Source of the DNA: Lithospermum erythrorhizon
Lineage: Eukaryota; Streptophyta; Magnoliopsida; Boraginales; Boraginaceae
Length of the DNA stretch: 64,000 bases
Assembly: GCA_019722365.1 (NCBI GenBank)
Contig: JADFUC010002051.1
Coordinates: 186,001 to 250,000 of the forward strand
Direction of reading: 5' to 3'
A model generated the notes under the pieces. The model saw only the letters and a list, made by a program, of their open reading frames with translations, was not told the DNA's origin and made no database searches. The position numbers and the translations under genes are program-made. Below, piece after piece: positions 25,691 to 37,382 of this stretch (its first letter is position 1; every line of letters starts with the position of its first letter).

Positions 25691-26520
25691 CGGCCATATC
25701 ATGTCGGTTTAAGGTCTGTTGCATCTGCATACATACAAATGTATTTTTTTTTTCTTCTAACGAATTTTTACTAATATAACAAAGTATTACGCATAATAAT
25801 CTCATTTGATATATTATTAAATATTATAATTAAAAATATTTATAAACATTATTCATATGATCGTATGAACTATAACTCCGACTTTATATATAACATATAT
25901 CGACGAGTATTACCGACTGTAATATTTTTATAATATTTTATATTTATATCATCATAATACTTAAATTTATAATTCAATTTTCTTTAACAAACTATATATT
26001 TTATATATAGGAATAATTAGACAAATAAAAAATTCTAAGCTTTTACGGAGATTTAGGTACAAGCGCCTAGTCAAGGCCAAGTAGGTTGGGGAGCTCTTCG
26101 GTTTGCAAGGTCGGTTTATTATTAAAATTATATTTTTCTTTTTTCTAAGGAATTTTAAGTAATATAATAAAGTATTTTGTACAATAATAATTGTATATAT
26201 TATTAAATATAAATAATTAGAAAAATATTTCTATAAACATTGCCTCTCACATGATCGTCGAATTTAAATTATAAGCTCTACTTTTATATATAGCATATAT
26301 CGCATTTGTGCATATCGAGACGGAATATTTTATAATATTTTATATTTATAATGTCTATAATACTTTAACTTATAACTAATTTTCAATAAACTATATTTAT
26401 TTATATGTGGAATAATTATAGTAAAAATAAAAAATTAATTTTATGGAGTATTATGGTACAAAGGCGGTTGGCGCCGGTGGTTGGGAGGCTTAGGTTGCAA
26501 TGTCGAGTTGTTTATTATTA
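25690..26520 (+). repeat. CACTA subterminal repeats: two to three copies of a ~400-bp unit
   Basis: The unit beginning tttttcttctaacgaattttt (about 25748) recurs at about 26137 as ttcttttttctaaggaatttt. Both continue through taatataa-aaagtatt, ttataaacatt, atatcg and ggtacaag/ggtacaaa, and each copy is bordered by a gtcggttt-like word (25697, 26110, with a variant gtcgagttgttt at 26500). Unit spacing is near 390-400 bases. This fits promoter-proximal subterminal arrays of CACTA elements. No coding is seen. Confidence 0.65.
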
Positions 26521-26914
26521 AGAAACCGACACGCATACCGATTTAATTTACTATATAAACGAAAAAATGAAGTCGATTGGCCACAACCCCAACAAAAAAC
26601 CCTCCCATTCTCCCCTCCTTCAACTCCGAATCAAAGGTGTGTTTTGATATTGTTATGTTCAATTATGTTCTATTACGCTCAATTAAATTCGCCGCTTATA
26701 TTCAATTATTTTCATAAGACTAACAATTATTCAATTTTTTCATTTAATTGATAATCATTTTATTAATTCAATTATTCAATTATGATTGGGATGTCATTTA
26801 CCACTTGAAACAATTGGTTGTCAACACTTTAGATAATCGGGTGGACGACCACCCCACACCTCGTAATTTATTAATTTTAAGTTTGTAATTATTAATTATG
26901 TTCAATTATGTTGT

Positions 26915-27229
26915 ATGCAATTTGTTCAATTATGTCAATTGTTAATTTTATGCATTATACTGGACGATAGCTTACTCCCGTATCCATTTAAAAGAGAAGA
27001 CGAACACGAGCCTCGGCGATTCAGTTTATCAAGCACGTTTATAGATTCTCAATTTTTGATAACCATACGCATCGAGACCTTTCAAGGACGTGAAGAGTTG
27101 GTATTCACCGATGGGTGGCATGACTTTTTCACATATCATGGGGTGGGTTTGACCGATCAAATGGTGTTCAAGATTGATTTGGAACGTAGTCATAACAAAT
27201 GCCTTTTGAAAACATACTATTTGATTTAA
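26915..27229 (+). other. B3-domain-like coding fragment inside CACTA DNA
   Basis: A 104-codon open frame ends at 27229. Its second half reads VFTDGWHDFFTYHG, then LTDQMVFKIDLE, followed by a C-x-L-x-x-Y strand. This is the arrangement of the C-terminal half of plant B3 DNA-binding domains (R-x-x-F-x-x-GW-x-x-F...GL-x-x-GD-x-x-VF). The N-terminal half (about residues 30-55, RRFSLSSTFIDSQF and TIRIETFQG) could be the LPxxF-type first strand. The start at 26915 is arbitrary; upstream sequence is AT-rich, with a C-rich leader near 26590-26630. If real, it is a captured or TE-encoded B3 fragment. I infer this from pattern only. Confidence 0.4.
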
Positions 27230-27850
27230 GAAAGGAAGTAAAATCAAATTCCATCGTGTTTGAGTGAATGTTGTTTATTTGAACTATTGTGTTTTTAATG
27301 TTATCAATGTTGTCTTTGAATAAGAATGTCAATGTTGTGTTTTAATGTTGTGTTTAATTTGTCGTGTTTGAAATGAATGTTGAATATTATGTTGAACTAT
27401 TGTGTTTTAATATTGTTTAATGTTTGAATTATTACAGCAGGCCACAGATCAGAATATTTTAATCGCCTTCGATTAGGGTGTCGAGCCGCGCTTCATTGAA
27501 TGTTTTATTTTTTACGGACCGACGCCAACCCGAAGCTAATGACTCTGTATTTTGCGTGTGTATATGTGACCTTATGCGCATCGAAAATACACCCCCACTT
27601 CCAAAAACTTCCTAAACAAAACCCCACTTCCTCTAAACTATCTTTAATACTTTGACCAATTCAAAATCTAGGATTAAGGTATGTTTCCTTTTATTATTAT
27701 TTTATATAATGTTTAATTGACTAGTATGTATGTAGATTATTATTTGAATGTATATAATATTTTTAATTATTTTATATAATATTTAATTGACTAGTACACT
27801 ATTTTTTATTATTATGTAAATTAAGCTTAATTTCAATATATTTAGGGAAA
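27230..27850. other. AT-rich leader with one CACTA-type GTCGG/CCGACG motif
   Basis: Contains gggtgtcgagccgcg near 27476 and ggaccgacgccaacc near 27518, the subterminal CACTA type, followed by a C-rich leader-like stretch (cccccacttcc, then aaccccacttcc) just before the TNP2 start. This suggests the promoter and 5' leader of the transposase gene. No gene is present. Confidence 0.45.
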
Positions 27851-30800
27851 ATGTTTGAAGATTGTTCTTGGATGTATAATCGTTATGGTCCGGATGGCTA
27901 TGTGAATCCTGCATATCTATGCTCGAGAGTTTTGAGTCAGAGAAACGATAAAGTGTATGATATTAGTCAGCAGGATATTAGTCGTAAGAGAATTAGATGG
28001 AAATGACAACATGTCCAGCGTAAGAGGCGTAAACTAAGTAGAAAGTTGTACTTTATATTAGTCAAGTCGAGACGATTTCATGTCTAATGGCTTCTAGAAA
28101 GATATTACATCTCGGAGTACTATGGCGAGGATTATTATGTTCCACACCATATTTACGATGTAGCAGGAACATCTTCTAATGTTGAATTTGAGGGGAACCA
28201 ATATATTAGTATGGTTGAATATGGTTTAAACTTATGTCATGGGAGACAAGATTTGAATTGGGGGATGCTTTAATCACAATGTGCTCCGATTGTGGTACAT
28301 CCAAACACAACAAGCAGATCATATTATGGACGCCTCGAATGGAGGCCGTAAACCAAGGCGATGGTTGTACTAAATTTACTAAGTTATCAATGACAAATAC
28401 GCTTGGTTAGTTTAAGTTTTGAGTCAGCAGATATCACAACAATATTCCAAACGTGGATTTCAATTCAAGCTAACAAGTGAGAATATTCCTAATGATTTCT
28501 ATAAGGCAAAAAGATTTATCACTCCTTTGTTCTCGCTAAACAAAAAAAATTCAAAGTCAGGTGAATAATTATATGTTGTTTTTATGTTATGATTTAACAA
28601 TTGGTGCACGTCAGTTTTGCGGGAGCAGAGAGGTACGAGAAGGAAGCGGGAGGAACAAAGTGTGTTCGATCAAGTATAGCGTTTTGATGTACATGCCATT
28701 AGCCCTCAACTACAAATCTTATTGTATATATTAGGGAAGATAACATAGGATATTTACATGGCACCATCGACCCGCATGAGCATGGGGCGACGATGCAATC
28801 TTCGGTGGACGGAGCAAATATGGAACATTTTGATGCAACATATCCGCATTTTTAGCAGCCTGTAAATGTTCTCAGACGCGAGTTTTGACGGTGTTTTAGT
28901 CCTTTTGGCAAGTTTGGACACCAATATTCTTGTTGGCTAGTTATTATCTATGTGTATAATTTACCACCGAGATTGTGCATGAAGGAGCCATATATGTTCT
29001 TATCCCTCATTATACCCGGACCAAAAATTCAGGAGAAAGAGATGATGTTTTTCTCCTCACCTCGGTCGACGAGTCAGTTTAGCTCGCGGCATACCGCGTC
29101 GGTGATATTCTACGCGCTTCAGTGAGAAGAATTTCAACATGGTCGCTTTGACGTGATCTATTTAGCCATTTTCCTACATACGCATGTTATCCTGACGAGT
29201 AATACATGGTAGATTAGCTTGTCCGCATTGCATGGAGCATACCTGCTTTTCTATACAAGCAGGTCGGAAATTTTAACGGCTCATCAAGCCACTGCCCTTT
29301 CTTCTCGCTTGACATCGATATAAGACGCAAGAAACGCGCTTGTCGTACACAAACTTGCTCTGATCAGGCACCAAGAAATGTAATTTGCTGTAGACGAAAG
29401 TATATAATCTCGTATCTTTGGTTAGATCCTCGATGTGTTTGGGCAAGTGAACACAAGTGAGTCCCGGTATAACGCCGAGCACAATCGCGCAAAGAGAGTA
29501 TATTCGGGATTTGAGTTATCGGGTCGACAAACAAAAATCGCACACAACATCGACTCTACGCATACGTAGGTTAACAATGGCGAAAAATGGACTACACAAT
29601 GTAATGGATGTTCCAGAAAGTTCCAAAGACAATGAACGGACAAGGATCGAATTTAGACCTTACTGTTTCCTCGAATTCTCAAATGCATATGTTGTGGACA
29701 TTCGTGGGAGGAGAGCGAAACCAAAGGTTTTGTATACACTAAACTACGCTGGCAAATGTAAAGAGTTCGGGAGTTGTTAGCACGCTCAAATGGCTTCCCA
29801 TGGATATTTCAAAGATTTCTAGACGCGAAATGTGAACTTCAAAGAGATCGAAAAGTCACGGCGCGCATATTATTGTGTGTAAAATTACTACTCGTAGGCA
29901 CTTCGTCGTTGCCCCGCCCGATCAGATGGGAAACCATAATAGAGTGGTGTTATTTCTTTCGCGACATTTCAGCAACAACTCTTAATGTGGAACATGTGGT
30001 GCAGCTCGCACGTACATACGTTGCTGAGATAATTCTCAAGAAGACGGGAGGCCACCATTCCCACCAAGATTCTTTTGATCCGACGGGAGCACCTACCAAT
30101 ACATTTGCCTTAAGGAAGCCGCTGAATGTGAGGTTCTGCTTTTATGATTGACAAAAATTCGATTGTACTATTTGACTTTATTAATATATGCTCAATACTG
30201 TTTATATGCTTACCTATTTAACTAATATTCTAAATGTTCAGAGATTCTGGGGATCAAGAAAATGAACACAAAGACAAAGGCTGAAAGGCTAATATGCGAG
30301 GTGTATTTGGTCAAAGAGGTTTCAAACTTTGTTCAATTTACTTTATGAAGTTGGATCAAAATGCACTTAAATCGCTACGGGAGTAACGACGCACCAAAAT
30401 GAACCTAAGACAATTACTTTTGCCGCTGATTCGCTATCTGCAGCGAGGCACGTTTGAAGTGAAACACCGATTATTTTATGACTCGGCTAACAATACACTC
30501 CATCGCTCATTCATATATTATGCGGCAACAAGCTCAAGATGTGAATGCCTTCAAGTAGTTGTATATTTAATACAATGTTCAAATACATGAATTTGTATAT
30601 AATTATAATAGTTAACTAAACAAATAAATTATATCACATGATGTACCATGGTTTGGTTGAAGAGTTGCACCCTAAGTTTACGGAGGAACAAATAAATCAT
30701 GACGTGGGCAAAAATTTCAGTACATGATTTCATAACTATATATGGAATAATATTGAGACGCTTGCACAACACAGACACTCAAAGTTGGTCCCACATCGAA

Positions 30801-30960
30801 ATTAAAACGGTACAAGGGTTGTTTAATGCTAATGAGTACTACTTTGACATTAGGCGCGCTGATCGTAATGCTAGCAATTCTGTATCAGTTGGTAGCTTTG
30901 TGTCAAAGGTTCCTACCACGGTATTTAATTACGCTGACATGACGGGGTCATGGTAAGAGA
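27851..30960 (+). mobile_element. CACTA TNP2 transposase remnant (Transposase_21 plus DUF4218/DUF4216-like tail)
   Basis: TNP2 is the catalytic transposase of plant CACTA elements. The ATG at 27851 opens MFEDCSWMYNRYGPDG, the usual N-terminal motif. About 28120 gives EYYGEDYYVP (the W-x-x-HGE region). About 28895-29040 gives FSPFGKFGHQYSCW, NLPPRLCMKEPYMFL and LIIPGPK, the core of the family. About 29220-29260 gives LACPHCMEHTC. Near 29535-29640 are HNIDS and VMDVPESSKDN. At 29730-29780 is VLYTLNYAGKCKEF. At 29955-30010 is FFRDISATTLNVEH. At 30290-30320 is CEVYLVKEV. Near 30660-30690 is VEELHPKFTEEQ. Motif order is complete but the frame changes often, with many stops, so it is a pseudogene. 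A degraded C-terminus runs to about 30960 or beyond. Confidence 0.88.
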
Positions 30961-31560
30961 TTCGAGAATCGTCGCACGCAAGTTAAGCATACGTGATAAA
31001 GCGTACTCTTCGTGCTGTTATTGGTTCGACACTCAGCATGATGCGCATACATCGTGAGATACGGAATGGTTCTCAAATCAAACACAAAAAATGTGTTCTT
31101 AAAAGCATTTAACTATTTATCCTAAAGATCACAAAGCTGACAACAAGTATACTATCTTCATTACATTCCCAATGTAGTAAAGAGAGCATAAACAAGTGGT
31201 GTGTCAGAATGAAGACGAACGCTAGAAGCCGAGCTGATTGGACTCATATATAAAATGTTGATTTGTCGGCCTTTTAAATATCAAGATATCTTCCAAAGAG
31301 GTGAGCAAATAACCTCCGGCCGTTGTCGCTGATTCAATGAGCGACGCTTTATATCAGCTTCGTAGTAGGGGATATTCGAATTTGTTATTGAAGATGATTC
31401 GGGGACACAACGATAAATACAAAGCCAGAGTACGAGTCGTACTACCCGACTACGATGCCGACTTCGTAGAAGGCAATTTCTGAATAATACCACCGATTTG
31501 CCACGCCGAAGACTATTAGGATCCAATGTTTTAATTTTCAAGTTTTTCATGAAATAATTG
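30961..31560. other. Decayed tail of the CACTA transposase region
   Basis: Moderately GC-rich sequence continues from the TNP2 remnant without recognisable motifs. The minus-strand open frame at 31281-31550 appears to be antisense noise. Confidence 0.35.
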
Positions 31561-33130
31561 ATAAGTTTGTATTAAGCCTCGTATAACGTTGCAAAATGTA
31601 CTCGTTTTTTTTTTTTTGAGTTTTTAATGTCGTGTGGTTTCGCATATTGCGGTGGTCAGGTTTGGCTACTGCTTTTATGATTGCAGTGTCGTTGTAGTTG
31701 TCAAATCGACATTATTTTTTTATCGTTGTCTTAATATGGCATCGTCCGACATCGCTCAAGGCCGGTATATAATTATATTTTTTAGATTAACGTCGGTTGG
31801 GCGCCGTCATGCCAAAGCTTCAAATTTTCAATATTCCAAATTTAAATTATAAAGGAAATTTAAAATATTTTATTTCGTGGCGTCAGCGTTTTGTGGTCGC
31901 TTCACGCCGGTCCGGGCTTCAAATTTCGTAATTTAACCCCTCCTCTATATAAACACTTCTAATCACTAAACCTTAACCTTTTTTTTTTTCTTTTTTTTTC
32001 TGCAGGAGAATGTTTTTATAAGACCCCTCTCATGATCGAACCCAAGCACTGGAGCATATATTGGGCGATAACTATTAGGCTAAGCCTTGGGCCTCCACTA
32101 AACCTTAACCTTTCTTTTTTTACACTTCTAATCACCAAAACATCGTTTTCATAATTTATTTTGTTTAATTTCTTATTTTTATGCTCATTAATAATCTTAT
32201 TATTTTATTTAATTCTCAGAGGTTAATCGAAAGCAGGTAATTACCAATTTTTATTTTTTTTAATCTTTAATAATAATGTTGTTACTCATTTTGTTTATTG
32301 TTTGTCATTTTTTATATTATCATTTGTCTACTAATCTTCTTATTTTGTTTAATTTTTTTTGTTTATGTTTATTATAGGAAAAATTGTTAAATCCAAAAAG
32401 AAATGAGGTAATTTTTATGTTGTTGTTTATTATTAATGTTTGTGTTATTATTTATGCTTATCAGTGGTATAGGCCTAATCCAAAAAATAAGAGGTAATTT
32501 GTATATTATTTTTGCTGATGTTTATTATTGTTTGTATTTATGTTCGGGTACGCTTCTTTGCTTATGCTTATGCTTATATTTGGGTATTGCTTGTGTTTAT
32601 GTTAGTATTGCTTGGCTGTACGTGGGTATTGTTTCAGGTTGATTTTTGGGTATTATAACTGTTTCTCGCAAATGTCAGAAGCACTCCAAGCTGCATTATT
32701 TTTTTCAAAATTTATCATCATAGCGTCGGTCGCGCCGTCATATGCTTTCAAACTATTATATCCAGGTATTAGCGTCGGTTACCGGGCCGGTGTTCAAAAA
32801 AATTTTATCTAGGTATCGCATCGGGTACAAAATAAATAAAAAATAAATTAAATACAGAATGCAATGTTGGTTTGGCGCTTCAGATAAATAATAAATCAAA
32901 AATAAAAATATATTACGAAGGTCACTGGGCATCGGTGTAAAATAAATAAAAATGAAGTAAAATATGACATCGCTGGGAAGTCAACCCAAACGCTGCTGAT
33001 TACACCGTTAGCCTCGGGGCGCTGGCTGAAATTAAATTAGCGCCGCAAAAGTAGGTGCTCGCTTCTTTCCTCGATACCTAACCGACGCCTACGCCGCAAT
33101 TGCCGCGTGGATGTCGATATATCGAACGTC
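31561..33130 (+). repeat. CACTA 3' subterminal region with GCGTCGG repeats
   Basis: Words of the GTCGG/CCGACG class recur: atgtcgtgtgg at 31627, acgtcggttggg at 31790, gcgtcagcg near 31880, agcgtcggtcgcg at 32723, agcgtcggttaccggg at 32769, ggcatcgg at 32928, aaccgacgcctacg at 33080. A C-rich leader-like stretch with tatataaac lies near 31944-31953. The open frames here are low-complexity Y/C/L-rich readings and not genes. The right-hand TAGTG terminus was not found, so the element's end near 33.13 kb is approximate. Confidence 0.55.
31982..32095 (-). mobile_element. tRNA-derived SINE with target-site duplication
   Basis: On the minus strand a roughly 110-base unit begins near 32095 (ggcccaaggcttagcc). 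It has an A-box-like cttagcctaatagttatc and a B-box-like cttgggttcgatcatg, and ends in ctgcag followed by an A-rich tail (the T/C run at 31980-32000 on plus). It is bracketed by direct repeats cactaaaccttaaccttt at 31964-31981 and 32096-32113. The short length, pol III boxes, A-tail and duplication together are diagnostic of a SINE. It inserted into CACTA subterminal DNA. Confidence 0.75.
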
Positions 33131-35690
33131 ACATTTGTCTGCTTACAGAAGAAATGATAATGTTGTTATCATCCACTTAAAGGAATTTCATGTTTTACAT
33201 GTTTCAATGTAAATTAGCAATATACCATCAAGTGAACAAGACTGAGAACCGCCCCAATCAAAATGACGAAACGAATCCTTTTACCCGAAGTTGTTTATTG
33301 TTATTAGAGGTTCTCCCACTTCTAGATAAAAATTTCATATCATGGATAATTTAATTTATAACGTTTTTTATCCTTTGTGAAAAAATATATAATAGTTTAA
33401 TCGAAAGCTCAGTTAATTACAAGACAAAGTACAACACAAAGATTGAATTCATTTAAACCACCTCTAACGGGAGTATTCTGGGAGCCAAGGCTTGGCTCCG
33501 ATGGAATTATTTCATACAACAATCTTTTGTGCCCATATTTTTAAAGCCTGGTTCAATAATCGCCAAATAATTCTACAAAAAGATGGGAAGGGCATTTATG
33601 ACACGGTGGAAGGTACTTGAGCAAAAAGTGATATCACTAAGTTAATTGAAATATTTTATCCCCTCTATTTAATTTTGCTGTATTATTGTTTCAATTTTTT
33701 TATTTTTTTTCCCAATATTTTTTATTTTTAATTGTCTATAAATGCATGCTATCAAAAGTGATTTGGACAAAAAAAAATCTTATTTTTCTACTTTCTTCAT
33801 ACAATTTTATCCTCTCTATTTCATGATCCAAAAAATCATGGAATTATAATTATCCTTCAAATTTTAGGCTTCCTAATCTCAAAACCCCTAACATTCAAAA
33901 CCCGCAAAACGCAAAATACGGAACGATGCCCAATTTTACAAAACAATGCTTATGATGCCACCAAAATCAAAATCAACCAAATTTGAGCCACCAAATCCAA
34001 TTTCGTATGGAATATCCTCATAATTATCAATATAAGCACTATGGACCAATGTATGAAATAATTGTGTCAAGATCCCAATGAGTAAAAATCAAAAGCCTCA
34101 ACCAATTAATCTCTCAGTAGAATGACGCTAAATTTCAAAGAGTCAAATATCTCTAGAAAAAAGATGATGATTTAGATCACTAAACGGCCAATTCAACAAC
34201 TCGTCCTTTATAGACCTCAAACACAACGCATAAGTCATTATCGTGATATCACCAAAAGACTTTAAGTGTCAGCAGCGTGATACAAAAGGCAAATGGGATA
34301 TTGGTTCACGACGACAGTCAAGAATCGTAAGAAAGTTACCATTTGAGAAAAACTAAGAAAAGGTTTACCTTAATTGAAGAGTGGTGCCGGGGTAAATCAA
34401 CCAAAAAATATATGATTGGATTCGGGGCAATCTCGAAGCAAAGGGCTCTAAAAGGAAAAAAATAGCAAAATGACGGTAATTTACATTCATCCTCCAACAA
34501 ATTCCTCTTCTTGTACACCCGTAATAAAGTGTGGAAGAACAAAAAAGGAAAGCGTAAGGCAAAGATTCTGATCCAAATCAAGTTTGCGGAAGCTCCGATG
34601 TCTTTTTGGAGAAAAGTACTGAAGATGGATGGTTAATATCATCTGTGAGAAAAGAGAGTAGCTTTGAAATTTTAGAGAGATCGGGAAACATCGCCCCAAG
34701 AAAACAAAGAGCAAACACGATAAGTTAAGATTTAGAGCCAAATGATGGGAAGAAAACGTTTAATGTAAATTGTCATCATTAGTTTTATGCCTGTAGTGTT
34801 TTAATAATAATTTGTGCGGTGTGTTTTATTTTTCTCGAATGTTGTTGCATTGGGAAGTGGTTTATTAATAAAAAGTGCGTTTTCGGCCAATAAAAGTGAT
34901 ATGACTTATCAATGATGCCTCTATCCCGTGCGTATAATGAATGTGACTTATCAATGACAAAAACCATACCCTATAGACACAACGACCGTGACTTATTAAT
35001 GACAAGCATCATACCACGCATAAATGATTTAACCACCCATATATTCATTCAATTTGGTATATTAGATTTGAAACTGCTAATAAATTATAATGTCCATAAT
35101 TTATCCGACAAAAGTAACGTATTTGAATTCATATTCTTACCAAACTTATCTTTTGAATTCACCTGCTAAGTTGAATGCTTTGAAATCCGACAATCTTACA
35201 CTATAAATATCACAAATCGAATACAAGTTATATCTCAACCTTATCCATAATAATACATCCCTCAAATATTTAGTTCTCTTTACGAGTATGGATCCACCAC
35301 CTTTCAATTCAATGATTGGAAACCCCAACAACATGAGTCAAAAATAGTCTTTACTCAACAACAATCACTTTACTTCCTAGAATGGCAAAGCCTTCAAGTA
35401 ATCTAACACATAGAGGAAATACATAGATAAAGATCACGCTACCGCACAACAAGAGGCTCGCGTAGCTACTGGCTTTCCTAAGTAAAAAACACCAACCTAC
35501 ACAGACCACACCCCTCATGAGATACCGGACGCGAAACCACGCTGGCTTCTTCAGATTGCAGTCTCTTTCACCCATATCAACATCTACTTCACTCAACGGC
35601 AAATTCCTCAGCAACCTGCATGTCCCCTTCAAAAAGTGTATTGGCACCATACGCATGTGTGTTACCATGGAGTAGTCATGGACAGCTTGT
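33131..35690. other. Unresolved region, possibly including a decayed Harbinger ORF1
   Basis: Around 33880-34080 the plus strand reads as asparagine/glutamine/proline/tyrosine-rich peptide (for example MEYPHNYQYKHYGP), like the N-terminus of the Myb-type ORF1 that accompanies PIF/Harbinger transposases. A basic segment follows at 34330-34600 (for example EEWCRGKSTKKYM). Frames are broken and no Myb signature is visible, so this is only a suggestion based on the neighbouring transposase. Three overlapping minus-strand open frames at 34336-34741 are hydrophobic antisense readings. Sequence at 35170-35690 shows nothing identifiable. Confidence 0.3.
34902..35030. repeat. Degenerate three-copy tandem repeat, unit 41-46 bp
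   Basis: tgacttatcaatgatg at 34902 recurs as tgacttatcaatgaca at 34943 and tgacttattaatgaca at 34989. Each copy is followed by a variable c/a-rich stretch with catacc or ctatccc. Confidence 0.6.
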
Positions 35691-36505
35691 GATTTAGTAC
35701 GTGAAAATCGAGAAAGTACTCAGAATCGAGCGCCCGAAAAATTTTGTGAAGCGGAGCATGCCTATGCTTCTGAGACCACTTATTTAAGCGAAGGCCTAAT
35801 GAAGCCGACCGGAGAGACTCTACAGTTGGTCAACAACGTGGTTTTCTCGGAACATCGGAGTATTGACTCGTATGTATTGGTAGTGGGAAAATTGTCCCAA
35901 AGCTGGCAAGTGGCGCTCACCTGTGGACATAAGTGGCACAACAACAAGAATGTCCCTGTAAATGTCAGATCATACTTAACCATGGATACGTGCAGGCCGC
36001 TTTCTTCGGTTACCACATTTAAAACGATATCAATGTGTTAGATAGGTCCCCGGTGTTCGACGATATTGAGACAAAGTGGAACACCATGAACGTCGCAATT
36101 ACACTCTGACATACTTCATTCCGCCGATGGAATCTATCCTAAATGGCATGCTGCTTGTTGTCCAATCAATTCACTTTCCCTTGGCGCGCAAAGCTTCAAT
36201 TGTTCTTAAGACTCCAAGAATCTTGTCCAAAAGATTTGGGGAACATGCATTTGGAGCCTTCCAAGCACGCTTTTTTAGTATCATTCTGACAAATCCGAAG
36301 AAGCATTTTGTGGATTCGAATCGCCTTGTATCAAAATTATGAAAGTATTATATTACATAATATGACAAGGAGGATGAATCTAGATACGGCAATCGGCTGG
36401 GAAAATCCCGATTCCGAACTATCGTGCACCGTCGCCCGAGCTCATCATCTAAAAAGGCCAAATCACGTATACCGTAGCTCAAGCCAAGTATGTTCAAGCT
36501 TGTGA
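35691..36505 (+). mobile_element. PIF/Harbinger transposase remnant (Plant_tran / DDE_Tnp_4 type)
   Basis: The DDE nuclease of the plant PIF/Harbinger family can be followed in order. LVRENRESTQN and KFCEAEHAYASE lie at 35694-35780. A degraded GSIDCMHWKW region is at 35850-35890 (EHRSIDSYVLVVGK). WQVALTCGHKWHNNKN lies at 35908-35955. Then come YLTMDT and DRSPVFDDIE (about 36035-36070), a damaged ADGIYPKW near 36126-36160, and RFGEHAFGAFQARF (about 36230-36275), the conserved RAFGVLQARF site, with LILHNM-like SIILHNM near 36352-36372. Shifts and stops are frequent, so no functional protein is made. No terminal inverted repeats or 3-bp duplication were located. Confidence 0.85.
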
Positions 36506-37382
36506 TCCGAATTAGACATTCATACTAGATTCAAATTTGGCATAAAATAAACATATCCAAATGGAAAGAAGATTCGCCGATCGCTATTTAAGGCAAAAGC
36601 TCGAGCCAACCAAAATTAGATTTCAAATTGTTTGTTTTTACTTTTAAAAAAAATGCTCGGTTGTTCAATGCTGTTCTGCTCCTAAATAAATTTAAGCTTG
36701 TTTCGTCTTTTAAATAATATCATGTATCATGCTGTGATTTTTAAGACTATAATAATTTGTTTTTAATAATTAATATAAATCTACAAAATTAAATTTAATT
36801 ATTTTTCATGTTGAAAATAATATAAAATATTATTGTCATTATTATTCAAATATAATTATAATCATAAAACTTCATAATAACATATAATAATAAGTAGGTG
36901 GTAATAAACATATTGGTATGTATACGCTAATCGACGCTGCTATTAAAAGAAAAATGACGCGAGTAGTTAAAAAACGAAATATCTTTTCAAATATCTCCTA
37001 TTAAAAAGTCAGTTAATACAGTGATATCTTCTAACATTAAAACGAACAGTCGGACAGCGATATAAAATATTTTAATATAAAATACTTCCTATCGTGGATT
37101 TTGTGTTATTATAAAACAAACTAACTCAATTCAATAACCTAAGTGACATATATGCTTTGTAGCTGGAAATCACACACAAACATAGAAAATCAAAAGAATT
37201 AATACATTATCTTAAAATGATGTCTCTAAACTCCAAATGCTGGTGCACGTACTGCCATATTTGGTTTCCTTCTTAGCTCCAACTTGCTCCAGCTTCATGA
37301 ATTATGTTACAAAAGGGAATTAAAGTTGTAAATCTCAAAAAATAAATTGATAAAGCGTGGAGTCTCTCAAACTGATTTTGCT
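36506..37382. other. AT-rich spacer
   Basis: No gene is recognised in about 880 bases. Its right part (37140-37382) would be the 3' untranslated region of the possible minus-strand gene described next. Confidence 0.3.

Noticed and set aside
29273..29643. Minus-strand open frames at 29.3-29.6 kb
   Set aside because: Antisense to the TNP2 transposase remnant, whose motifs on the plus strand explain the sequence.
32436..32812. Plus-strand open frames rich in Y, L, C and G
   Set aside because: Low-complexity tttatg-type repeats in CACTA subterminal DNA; no domain.
34336..34741. Three overlapping minus-strand open frames
   Set aside because: Mutually overlapping hydrophobic antisense frames opposite a basic, purine-rich plus strand; nothing supports coding.
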